Notes under the pieces: model-generated
The model's input: only the letters and a program-made list of their open reading frames with translations
Told to the model about the DNA's origin: nothing
Database searches by the model: none
Shown: one piece after another, positions 6,938 to 12,951 of the stretch
Layout: each line of letters starts with the position of its first letter
How positions within the stretch are numbered: position 1 is the stretch's first letter
Made by a program: the position numbers and the translations under genes
NCBI GenBank assembly: GCA_964475385.1
Contig: CAYYWV010000053.1
Coordinates: 1-18,843 of the forward strand
Length of the DNA stretch: 18,843 bases
DNA from: CAYYWV01 sp964475385
Lineage (GTDB): Bacteria > Pseudomonadota > Alphaproteobacteria > JAAXGF01
Reading direction: 5' to 3'

Positions 6938-6961
6938 CTTGGCAAGCCATATTCCTATAAT
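6934..6961 (+). promoter_or_regulatory. Strong sigma-70-type promoter for the rpsM operon
   Basis: TTGACT (6934-6939) and a perfect TATAAT (6956-6961) are separated by 16 bases. Both boxes are close to consensus, unlike anything else in the ribosomal cluster. The -35 hexamer contains the adk stop codon TGA (6935-6937). The predicted transcription start is near 6968, giving a leader of about 80 bases before rpsM. This would uncouple rpsM-rpsK-rpoA-rplQ from the upstream operon. Confidence 0.8.
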
Positions 6962-6982
6962 CGCCCACCGCTTCGAGCGCCT

Positions 6983-7020
6983 GCCGGACCCGACCAGCGC
7001 GTCGGGCGATCCGGCGTTTT
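6983..7020 (+). terminator. Terminator- or attenuator-like hairpin in the rpsM leader
   Basis: An outer stem GCCGGA (6983-6988) with TCCGGC (7010-7015) continues into an inner stem CCCGAC (6989-6994) with GTCGGG (7001-7006), closing a six-base loop and leaving a three-base bulge (7007-7009). G then TTTT (7017-7020) follows, and the region stays T-rich to 7029. It has the form of an intrinsic terminator for the secY-adk transcript, but it lies downstream of the promoter at 6934-6961. Transcripts starting there must pass it, so it may act as an attenuator. Confidence 0.6.
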
Positions 7021-7046
7021 CGCTTATTTGACGGGAGACTCAAGCC

Positions 7047-7415
7047 TTGGCACGGATCGCCGGCGTCAACATACCGACCAACAAGCGCGTCGAGATCGCG
7101 CTGACCTATATCCACGGCATCGGCCGCACCAAGGCGCGCGAGATCTGCGAGAAGGTCGGCGTGTCCCTCGATCGGCGGGTCAACGAACTCTCGGATGCCG
7201 AGGTCATTCAGATCCGCGAGGTCATCGATCACGACTACGTGGTCGAAGGCGATCTTCGCCGCGAGGTGGCGATGAACATTAAGCGCCTCATGGACATGGG
7301 GTGCTATCGGGGCCTGCGCCATCGCCGCGGCCTGCCGGTCCGCGGACAGCGCACCCACACCAACGCCCGGACACGCAAGGGTCGGGCCCGGCCGATCGCC
7401 GGTAAGAAGAAGTAG
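7047..7415 (+). CDS. rpsM: 30S ribosomal protein S13
   Basis: S13 is in the head of the small subunit and contacts P-site tRNA and the 50S subunit. The 122-residue product matches the family: ARIAGVNIPTNKRVEIALTYI at the N-terminus, GIGRTKAREICEKVGV (helix-two-turns-helix), YRGLRHRRGLPVRGQRTHTN and a basic tail ending AGKKK. The start codon is TTG, unusual for such a highly expressed gene. GGGAGA (7033-7038) is 8 bases upstream, and no ATG nearby fits the family N-terminus. It is the first gene of the alpha operon. Confidence 0.97.
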   Translation: MARIAGVNIPTNKRVEIALTYIHGIGRTKAREICEKVGVSLDRRVNELSDAEVIQIREVIDHDYVVEGDLRREVAMNIKRLMDMGCYRGLRHRRGLPVRGQRTHTNARTRKGRARPIAGKKK

Positions 7416-7424
7416 AGAAACGGC

Positions 7425-7817
7425 ATGGCAAAGGAAACGACGGCCCGCGTTCGGCGTCGCGAACGGAAGAACATCACCTCGGGCGTCGCCCATGTGAACG
7501 CGACGTTCAACAACACGATCATCACCATCGCCGACGCCCAAGGCAACACCATCGCTTGGGCGTCGGCGGGGAGCCAGGGCTTCAAGGGTTCGCGCAAGTC
7601 GACGCCTTACGCGGCGCAGATGGCGGCCGAGGCCGCCGGCCGCAAGGCGCAAGAGCACGGCATGCGGACCCTGGAGGTCGAGGTCAAAGGTCCGGGCTCG
7701 GGCCGAGAATCGGCCCTGCGCGCGCTTCAGGCGGTGGGATTCACCATTACCGCGATCCGCGACGTCAGCCCGATTCCGCACAATGGCTGCCGCCCGCCGA
7801 AGCGGCGCCGGGTCTGA
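7425..7817 (+). CDS. rpsK: 30S ribosomal protein S11
   Basis: S11 lies on the platform of the small subunit and lines the mRNA exit. The 130-residue product has NITSGVAHVNATFNNTIITI at about residues 18-37, then GNTIAWASAGSQGFKGSRKS and TPYAAQMAAEAAG. The end is the diagnostic DVSPIPHNGCRPPKRRRV. Upstream purines (GAGAAA, from 7415) give only a weak ribosome binding site, and the gap from rpsM is 9 bases. The downstream 78-base gap holds two hairpins before rpoA. Confidence 0.98.
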   Translation: MAKETTARVRRRERKNITSGVAHVNATFNNTIITIADAQGNTIAWASAGSQGFKGSRKSTPYAAQMAAEAAGRKAQEHGMRTLEVEVKGPGSGRESALRALQAVGFTITAIRDVSPIPHNGCRPPKRRRV

Positions 7818-7819
7818 CG

Positions 7820-7875
7820 CGCCGGCGTTCCGGCCGGCGGCCTTCAGGCAGGTTCATGGCGAGCGCAGGCTCGCC
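7820..7875 (+). other. Two consecutive hairpins in the rpsK-rpoA gap
   Basis: The first stem is CGCCGGC (7820-7826) with GCCGGCG (7833-7839) around a 6-base loop. The second is GGCGAGC (7858-7864) with GCTCGCC (7869-7875) around the tetraloop GCAG. Both stems are perfect over 7 bp and no U-tract follows either. The second ends 20 bases before the rpoA GTG. They could be processing or stability elements that set the RpoA level separately from the ribosomal proteins, or a small interspersed repeat. Confidence 0.5.
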
Positions 7876-7895
7876 CCACTCGTGAGGATGACTTC

Positions 7896-8912
7896 GTGAT
7901 CCAGAAAAACTGGCAGGAACTGATTAAACCGACCCGGCTCGCCGTTGAGGCGGGCGCCGATTCCGCTCGCGAAGCGATGATCGTCGCCGAGCCGCTCGAG
8001 CGCGGATTCGGCCTCACCCTTGGCAACGCGCTGCGCCGCGTCCTTCTGTCGTCGCTTCAGGGCGCGGCGGTGACCGCGATCCAGATCGATGGCGTGCTCC
8101 ACGAGTTCTCGTCGATCCCCGGGGTGCGCGAGGACGTCACCGACATCGTGCTCAACATCAAGTCGATGGCGCTGCGCATGCACGGCGAAGGGCCCAAGCG
8201 CATGAGCCTGCGCGCCGAGGGGCCGCGCGACGTGACCGCCTCGATGATCGAGACCGGCCACGACATCGAGATCATGGACCCCGATCATCACATCTGCACC
8301 CTCGACGACGGCGCAAAAATCTCGATGGAGCTGACCGTCGAGACCGGCAAAGGGTACGTGCCGGCCGCCCAGAGCCGCGCCGAGGACGCGCCGATCGGCC
8401 TGATCCCGGTCGACGCCCTGTTCAGCCCGGTCAAGAAGGTCGCTTATAAGGTCGAGAACACCCGCGTCGGCCAGCGCACCGATTACGACAAGCTGTCCAT
8501 GCGGGTCGAGACCAACGGCGCGGTCTCGCCCGAGGACGCGGTCGCGCTCGCGGCCCGGATTCTTCAGGACCAGCTTCAGCTCTTCATCAACTTCGAAGAG
8601 CCGAGCGCGGTCGCGACCGAGGAGCAGGCGGCCGAGCCCGCGTTCAACCCGAACCTCCTGCGCAAGGTGGACGAGCTCGAGCTGTCGGTCCGGTCGGCCA
8701 ACTGCCTCAAGAACGACAACATCGTCTATATCGGCGATCTCGTCCAGAAGACCGAGCAAGAGATGCTGCGGACCCCGAACTTTGGGCGCAAGTCATTGAA
8801 CGAGATCAAGGAAGTTCTCGAGCAGATGGGCCTTCACCTGGGCATGGAGGTTCCCAACTGGCCGCCCGAGAACGTGGAGGAGCTGGCCAAGAAGCTCGAG
8901 GAGCCCTACTGA
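7896..8912 (+). CDS. rpoA: DNA-directed RNA polymerase subunit alpha
   Basis: The alpha subunit dimerises to nucleate core RNA polymerase, and its C-terminal domain contacts UP elements and activators. The 338-residue product starts IQKNWQELIKPTRLAVE, typical of alphaproteobacteria. The N-terminal domain shows EPLERGFGLTLGNALRRVLL and HEFSSIPGVREDV. A flexible acidic linker lies around residues 233-250. The C-terminal domain has ELELSVRSANCLKNDNI, then LRTPNFGRKSLNEIKEVLEQ, and ends KKLEEPY. The start is GTG with GAGG (7884-7887) 8 bases upstream. No rpsD precedes it, unlike the E. coli alpha operon. Confidence 0.99.
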   Translation: MIQKNWQELIKPTRLAVEAGADSAREAMIVAEPLERGFGLTLGNALRRVLLSSLQGAAVTAIQIDGVLHEFSSIPGVREDVTDIVLNIKSMALRMHGEGPKRMSLRAEGPRDVTASMIETGHDIEIMDPDHHICTLDDGAKISMELTVETGKGYVPAAQSRAEDAPIGLIPVDALFSPVKKVAYKVENTRVGQRTDYDKLSMRVETNGAVSPEDAVALAARILQDQLQLFINFEEPSAVATEEQAAEPAFNPNLLRKVDELELSVRSANCLKNDNIVYIGDLVQKTEQEMLRTPNFGRKSLNEIKEVLEQMGLHLGMEVPNWPPENVEELAKKLEEPY

Positions 8913-8957
8913 TCGGGCGCCGCGCCGGGAGAGAATCGAGGACGGAAGGAAAGACCC

Positions 8958-9377
8958 ATGCGCCACGGGAATAGCGGCCGCAAGCTCAATCGAACCTCGA
9001 GCCATCGCAAGGCCATGCTCGCCAACATGGCGTTGGCGTTGATCAAGCACGAGCAGATCACGACCACGCTGCCCAAGGCCAAAGAGCTTCGCCCCTATGT
9101 GGAGAAGCTGGTTACGCTCGGCAAGCGGGGCGATCTGCACGCGCGGCGTCAGGCTCTGTCCGTCCTCCGCGACCGGACGCTGACCGAGAAGCTGTTCAGC
9201 ACCCTTGCTCAGCGCTACGCCGAGCGCCCCGGCGGTTATACTCGGGTGCTGCGCGCGGGCTTTCGCTATGGCGACGCCGCGCCGCTGGCGGTGATCGAGT
9301 TCGTCGATCGCGATCCCGACGCCAAGGGCCAGGATTCCGGTCCCGTCGGTGAGACCGAGGAAGACGCCGAATCGTGA
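8958..9377 (+). CDS. rplQ: 50S ribosomal protein L17
   Basis: L17 surrounds the exit tunnel opening together with L22, L23, L24 and L29. The 139-residue product opens RHGNSGRKLNRTSSHRKAML, nearly universal for L17. It includes NMALALIKHEQITTTLPKAKELRP and, toward the end, GGYTRVLRAGFRYGDAAPLAVIEFVDR. An acidic tail (ETEEDAES) follows. AAGGAA (8946-8951) gives a good ribosome binding site. It ends the alpha operon. The next gene is not ribosomal. Confidence 0.98.
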   Translation: MRHGNSGRKLNRTSSHRKAMLANMALALIKHEQITTTLPKAKELRPYVEKLVTLGKRGDLHARRQALSVLRDRTLTEKLFSTLAQRYAERPGGYTRVLRAGFRYGDAAPLAVIEFVDRDPDAKGQDSGPVGETEEDAES

Positions 9378-9410
9378 CGGCGGACGCGCCCCCGCGCGCC
9401 TCGTGAACCG

Positions 9411-9432
9411 TCGGCCCCCGGGACGGGGCCGA
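9411..9432 (+). other. Strong hairpin abutting the rarA start codon
   Basis: TCGGCCCC (9411-9418) pairs perfectly with GGGGCCGA (9425-9432) around a 6-base loop. The structure ends two bases before the rarA ATG. The GGGG at 9425-9428 is the only plausible ribosome binding sequence for rarA, and it is buried in the stem. There is no U-run, so a terminator role for the rplQ transcript is possible but unsupported. It may keep rarA translation low after the very abundant ribosomal mRNA. Confidence 0.55.
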
Positions 9433-9434
9433 TC

Positions 9435-10781
9435 ATGACGACGCTTTTCGAATCGCACGCGCCCCAGCCGCTCGCCGATCGGCTGCGCCCGGATTCGCTC
9501 GATCGGGTGGTGGGCCAGGACCACCTTCTCGGACCCGACGGTCCGCTCGGGCGGATGCTGGCCGAGCGCCGCCTCGCCTCGCTCATTCTCTGGGGGCCGC
9601 CCGGGACCGGCAAGACGACCATCGCGCGTTTGCTCGCCAAGGAGACCGATCTCGCCTTCGAGCCGCTCTCGGCCGTGTTCTCAGGCGTCGCGGACCTGCG
9701 CAAGGTGTTCGCCCGCGCCCGCGAGCGCCGCGCCATGGGCGAGGGCACGCTTCTGTTCATCGACGAGATCCATCGTTTCAACCGCGCCCAGCAAGACGGC
9801 CTTCTGCCTTACGTCGAGGACGGGACCGTCATCCTGATCGGCGCGACCACCGAGAACCCTTCGTTCGAGCTGATCGGCGCGCTTCTCTCGCGCTGCCAGG
9901 TGCTGGTTCTCAATCGCCTCGACCGGGCGGCGCTCGAGACGCTGCTCGAACGCGCCGAGGCGGCGGTGGGACGCGCGCTGCCGCTCGACGACGACGCCCG
10001 CGCGGCGCTCTGCGCCATGGCCGACGGCGACGGGCGGTTCCTGCTCAACCTCGCCGAAGAGCTGTTCCTGTCGCCTGCGGACGAGCGCCTCGACACCGCC
10101 GCGTTGGGGCGCGCGCTCGCCAAACGCGCGCCGCTCTACGACAAGGCCCAGGAGGGGCATTACAACCTGATCAGCGCGCTGCACAAGTCGCTCAGGGGCT
10201 CGGACGCGGATGCGGCGCTCTACTGGCTCGCGCGCATGCTGGCGGCGGGGGAAGATCCGCTCTACATCGCCCGCAGGCTGGTCCGGTTCGCCTCCGAGGA
10301 CGTCGGCCTCGCCGATCCCCAGGCGCTCGTCCAAGCGCTTGCGGCGAAAGAGGCTTACGACTTCGTGGGCTCGCCCGAAGGCGAACTCGCGCTCGCCCAA
10401 TGCGTGATCTACCTCGCGACCGCGCCCAAGTCGAACGCGGCCTACCGGGCGCTCGGCGCGGCGATGCGAAGCGCGCGCGAGCGCGGCTCGCTGATGCCGC
10501 CCGCCCATATCCTGAACGCGCCGACCCGGCTGATGAAGGATCTCGGCTACGGGGCGGGCTATGTCTACGACCACGACACCGAGGCGGGGTTTTCCGGCCA
10601 GAACTACTTTCCCGACGGCATGGCGCGCGAGACCTACTATCGGCCCGGCGAGCGCGGGTTCGAGCGCGAGGTCGCCAAGCGGCTCGCCTACTGGCGGCGT
10701 CTGCGCGAGAAAGCGTCCGCCGGGACGGCGCCTGACGGGGCGCCCGATAAGCCGCCCGATAAGCCGCCGGACAAGGCATGA
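9435..10781 (+). CDS. rarA: Replication-associated recombination protein A (AAA+ ATPase, MgsA/RarA family)
   Basis: RarA, related to eukaryotic WRNIP1, acts at stalled or gapped replication forks and binds single-stranded DNA-binding protein and DNA ends. The 448-residue product has Walker A GPPGTGKT at residues 54-61, Walker B with LLFIDEIHRFNRAQQD (Asp110-Glu111), sensor 1 GATTENPSFE and an arginine-finger region LLSRCQVLVL. The C-terminal tetramerisation and lid part contains YNLISALHKSLRGSD, SEDVGLADPQ and RYLG-like AYRALGAAMRSARE. The tail is a threefold PDK repeat encoded by 12-base units. The stop TGA overlaps an out-of-frame ATG. It has no obvious free ribosome binding site. Confidence 0.95.
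   Translation: MTTLFESHAPQPLADRLRPDSLDRVVGQDHLLGPDGPLGRMLAERRLASLILWGPPGTGKTTIARLLAKETDLAFEPLSAVFSGVADLRKVFARARERRAMGEGTLLFIDEIHRFNRAQQDGLLPYVEDGTVILIGATTENPSFELIGALLSRCQVLVLNRLDRAALETLLERAEAAVGRALPLDDDARAALCAMADGDGRFLLNLAEELFLSPADERLDTAALGRALAKRAPLYDKAQEGHYNLISALHKSLRGSDADAALYWLARMLAAGEDPLYIARRLVRFASEDVGLADPQALVQALAAKEAYDFVGSPEGELALAQCVIYLATAPKSNAAYRALGAAMRSARERGSLMPPAHILNAPTRLMKDLGYGAGYVYDHDTEAGFSGQNYFPDGMARETYYRPGERGFEREVAKRLAYWRRLREKASAGTAPDGAPDKPPDKPPDKA
10740..10775 (+). repeat. Three 12-base tandem units at the 3' end of rarA
   Basis: Units at 10740-10751, 10752-10763 and 10764-10775 encode APDK, PPDK and PPDK. The first two differ at one base, and the third differs from the second at three bases, two of them third-codon positions. 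They sit just before the final alanine codon and stop. The period is a multiple of three, so copy-number change would lengthen or shorten the tail without a frameshift. Confidence 0.85.
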
Positions 10782-10879
10782 TCCGAGACTGGCATACGCA
10801 ATCGCAAACGCAATCCGAATGGATGCTTGCGGGAGCTTGTTTTGAGAGTGGTTTGGTGCGTTTTTCCGGGGAGGTGCGT

Positions 10880-11260
10880 ATGAATGCGATCCTTGCGATC
10901 GCTGCGGGCGGGGCGGTCGGCGCCGTCGCCCGTTATTTCGTCATGGTCCGGGTCAGCCACTGGTTGGGCGCGGATTTTCCTTACGGCACGCTGACGGTCA
11001 ATATCGTCGGCTCATTCATTTTCGGCGCGATGGCCGAAGCGATGGCGCTCGCCTGGACCGTGAACGGGGAGCTGCGCGCCTTTCTGGTCGTCGGCTTGCT
11101 CGGCAGCTTCACCACCTTTTCGACCTTCTCGCTCGATGTGGTGACGCTGATCCAGCGCGGGCAGCTCGGTCAGGCGGGGATTTACGCGTTGGTTTCGGTC
11201 GTCGTGGCGCTGGTCGGCTTTATCCTCGGCATGGCGCTGTTGCGCCTGATCCTGGCGTGA
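10880..11260 (+). CDS. crcB: Fluoride ion channel CrcB/Fluc
   Basis: Fluc channels are small dual-topology dimers in the inner membrane that let fluoride leave the cell. The 126-residue product has four hydrophobic segments. Asn41 lies in TVNIVGSFIFG (the pore asparagine region) and GSFTTFSTFS at 75-84 holds the conserved phenylalanines Phe80 and Phe83. I start at ATG 10880 because GGGGAGG (10868-10874) is 5 bases upstream and the length fits the family. An in-frame ATG at 10778 would add 34 polar residues not seen in the family. I find no fluoride riboswitch in the 98-base gap upstream. Confidence 0.95.
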   Translation: MNAILAIAAGGAVGAVARYFVMVRVSHWLGADFPYGTLTVNIVGSFIFGAMAEAMALAWTVNGELRAFLVVGLLGSFTTFSTFSLDVVTLIQRGQLGQAGIYALVSVVVALVGFILGMALLRLILA

Positions 11261-12267
11261 GCGGCGGGGTCGAAATTCGCGAGGTCGCGCCGGACGAGGC
11301 CGAGATGCGCCTCGACCGCTGGTTCCGCCGCCATTACCCCGGGCTCGGCCACGGCCGGTTGGAGAAGCTTCTGCGCACGGGGCAGATCCGGGTCGACGGC
11401 GGCCGCGCCAAGGCCGGGCTTCGCCTCGCGCCGGGCCAGCGCGTGCGCGTTCCGCCCCTCGGCGTTTCCGCTCCCCTGTCTTCCATCGCGCGAAAGCAAC
11501 CGCCGCCGCCCCCGAGCCCCGAGGAGGCCGAGGCGCTGCGCGCCCGCGTGCTGCACCGCGACGCCGACGTCATCGCCATCGACAAACCCGCAGGGCTCGC
11601 CGTCCAAGGGGGCACCGGCACCCGCCGCCATCTCGACGCCATGCTCGATGCGCTCCGCTTCGAGGCCGCCGAGCGCCCGCGCCTCGTCCACCGGCTCGAC
11701 CGCGACACCAGCGGGGTTCTTCTGCTCGCCCGCAACGCCCGCGCGGCCGCCCGACTCGGCGCGGCGTTCCGCAGCCGCCGCCTGCGCAAGCTCTACTGGG
11801 CGCTGGTCGTCGGCCTGCCGCCGGCGGACGCCGGCGAGATCGCGCTCGCGCTCGCCAAGCGCAAGGACGCGGGCGGCGAACGCGCCCAAGCCGGCGAGGA
11901 GGGCAAGGCCGCGTTCACCCGCTATGCGGTGATCGAGACCGCGGGCCGGCGCGCGGCCTGGCTCGCGCTTCAGCCCGGGACCGGGCGAACGCACCAGATC
12001 CGCGTCCACTGCGCGGCGCTTGGAACGCCGATCCAGGGCGACGGCAAGTACGGCGGCGCGGCGGCTTTCCTCAAGGGCGAGGGGATCGCGCGCCGGCTTC
12101 ATCTTCACGCCCGGGCGATCGAGATTCCGGCCGAGGCGGGCGGCCCTTTGCGCATCGTCGCCCCGTTGCCGGCGCATATGCGCGAGACCTGGGCCTTCCT
12201 GGGCTTCGATTTCGATCCGGCGGACCCGTTGGCGGGCGATCCTTTCGGCGTCGGAAACGGAGGGTAG
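11257..12267 (+). CDS. rluC: RluA/RluC-family 23S rRNA pseudouridine synthase
   Basis: This family isomerises specific uridines of 23S rRNA to pseudouridine. RluC acts at positions 955, 2504 and 2580 in E. coli, but the target sites here are inferred. The 336-residue product has an N-terminal S4 RNA-binding domain (about residues 16-75, MRLDRWFRRHYPGL and LRTGQIRVDGGR), a proline-rich linker, and the catalytic domain. In that domain HRLDRDTSG (145-153) holds the catalytic Asp148, with LQPGTGRTHQIRVH further on. The start is GTG within the crcB stop (GTGA), and no separate ribosome binding site is evident, so translation is probably coupled. RluD or another RluA paralogue is a possible alternative. 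Confidence 0.88.
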   Translation: MSGGVEIREVAPDEAEMRLDRWFRRHYPGLGHGRLEKLLRTGQIRVDGGRAKAGLRLAPGQRVRVPPLGVSAPLSSIARKQPPPPPSPEEAEALRARVLHRDADVIAIDKPAGLAVQGGTGTRRHLDAMLDALRFEAAERPRLVHRLDRDTSGVLLLARNARAAARLGAAFRSRRLRKLYWALVVGLPPADAGEIALALAKRKDAGGERAQAGEEGKAAFTRYAVIETAGRRAAWLALQPGTGRTHQIRVHCAALGTPIQGDGKYGGAAAFLKGEGIARRLHLHARAIEIPAEAGGPLRIVAPLPAHMRETWAFLGFDFDPADPLAGDPFGVGNGG

Positions 12268-12270
12268 GGG

Positions 12271-12951
12271 ATGGCGCGGCTCGTCGTCTTCGACTGCGAC
12301 GGCACCCTGGTCGACAGCCAGCGCGCGATCATCGAGGCCATGAGGCGGGCCTTCGCCGCCCTTGGCCTCCCGCGGCCTGCGGATACGGCCGTGCGCCGGG
12401 TGATCGGGCTTTCCCTGCCCCAGGCGATGGCGCGGCTTCGGCCCGAAGACGACGAGCGCGCCCAGGCCCGTCTGGTCGCCGCTTATCGCGAGTCCTTCCT
12501 GGCTTTGCGCGCCGACCCGGCCCACCGCGAGCCGCTGTTCGCCGGCGCGCGCGAGGCGGTCGAAGCGCTGGAGGCGGCGGGCTTTCTTCTCGGCATCGCG
12601 ACCGGGAAGTCGCGCCGCGGCCTTCAGGCGACGCTTGAACGCACGGGGCTTGCCGGCCGGTTCGTGACCTTGCAGACCGCCGACGACGCGCCGAGCAAGC
12701 CGCACCCCGCGATGCTCGAACGCGCGATGGACGAGGCCGGGGCCGAGGCCGATGAGACCGTGCTCGTCGGCGACACCACCTTCGACATCGAGATGGCGCT
12801 GGCCGCCGGCGCGCTGCCGTTCGGCGTGAGCTGGGGGTATCACGCGCCTGACGCGCTTGCTGCGGCCGGGGCGCGGAGCGTCGTCGACGACTTCGAGGCC
12901 CTGGTCGCGGCGATCGGCGCGCTCGGCGCAAGCAAGGCGGAACGGCCGTGA
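12271..12951 (+). CDS. HAD-superfamily phosphatase, subfamily IA (phosphoglycolate phosphatase-like)
   Basis: This is a small cytosolic phosphohydrolase with substrate unknown from sequence alone. The 226-residue product has all HAD motifs: DCDGTLVD with nucleophile Asp8 and acid/base Asp10, motif II ATGKS (Thr111), motif III lysine in PSKPHP (Lys143) and motif IV GDTTFD (Asp168, Asp172). A helical cap fills residues 16-85. The motif IV spacing and PHP sequence resemble phosphoglycolate phosphatase (Gph), though dipeptide or nucleotide phosphatases look alike. GGAGGG (12259-12264) gives a good ribosome binding site. Its stop overlaps the ATP12 GTG. A metabolite-repair role is possible. Confidence 0.9.
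   Translation: MARLVVFDCDGTLVDSQRAIIEAMRRAFAALGLPRPADTAVRRVIGLSLPQAMARLRPEDDERAQARLVAAYRESFLALRADPAHREPLFAGAREAVEALEAAGFLLGIATGKSRRGLQATLERTGLAGRFVTLQTADDAPSKPHPAMLERAMDEAGAEADETVLVGDTTFDIEMALAAGALPFGVSWGYHAPDALAAAGARSVVDDFEALVAAIGALGASKAERP

Noticed and set aside
10778..10879. A 34-residue N-terminal extension of CrcB from an ATG overlapping the rarA stop
   Set aside because: The added residues are polar and absent from Fluc channels, while GGGGAGG is well placed for the ATG at 10880.
10782..10879. Fluoride riboswitch upstream of crcB
   Set aside because: I looked for the conserved pseudoknot segments and the terminal CUGAUGACUCCUAC-like block and found none.
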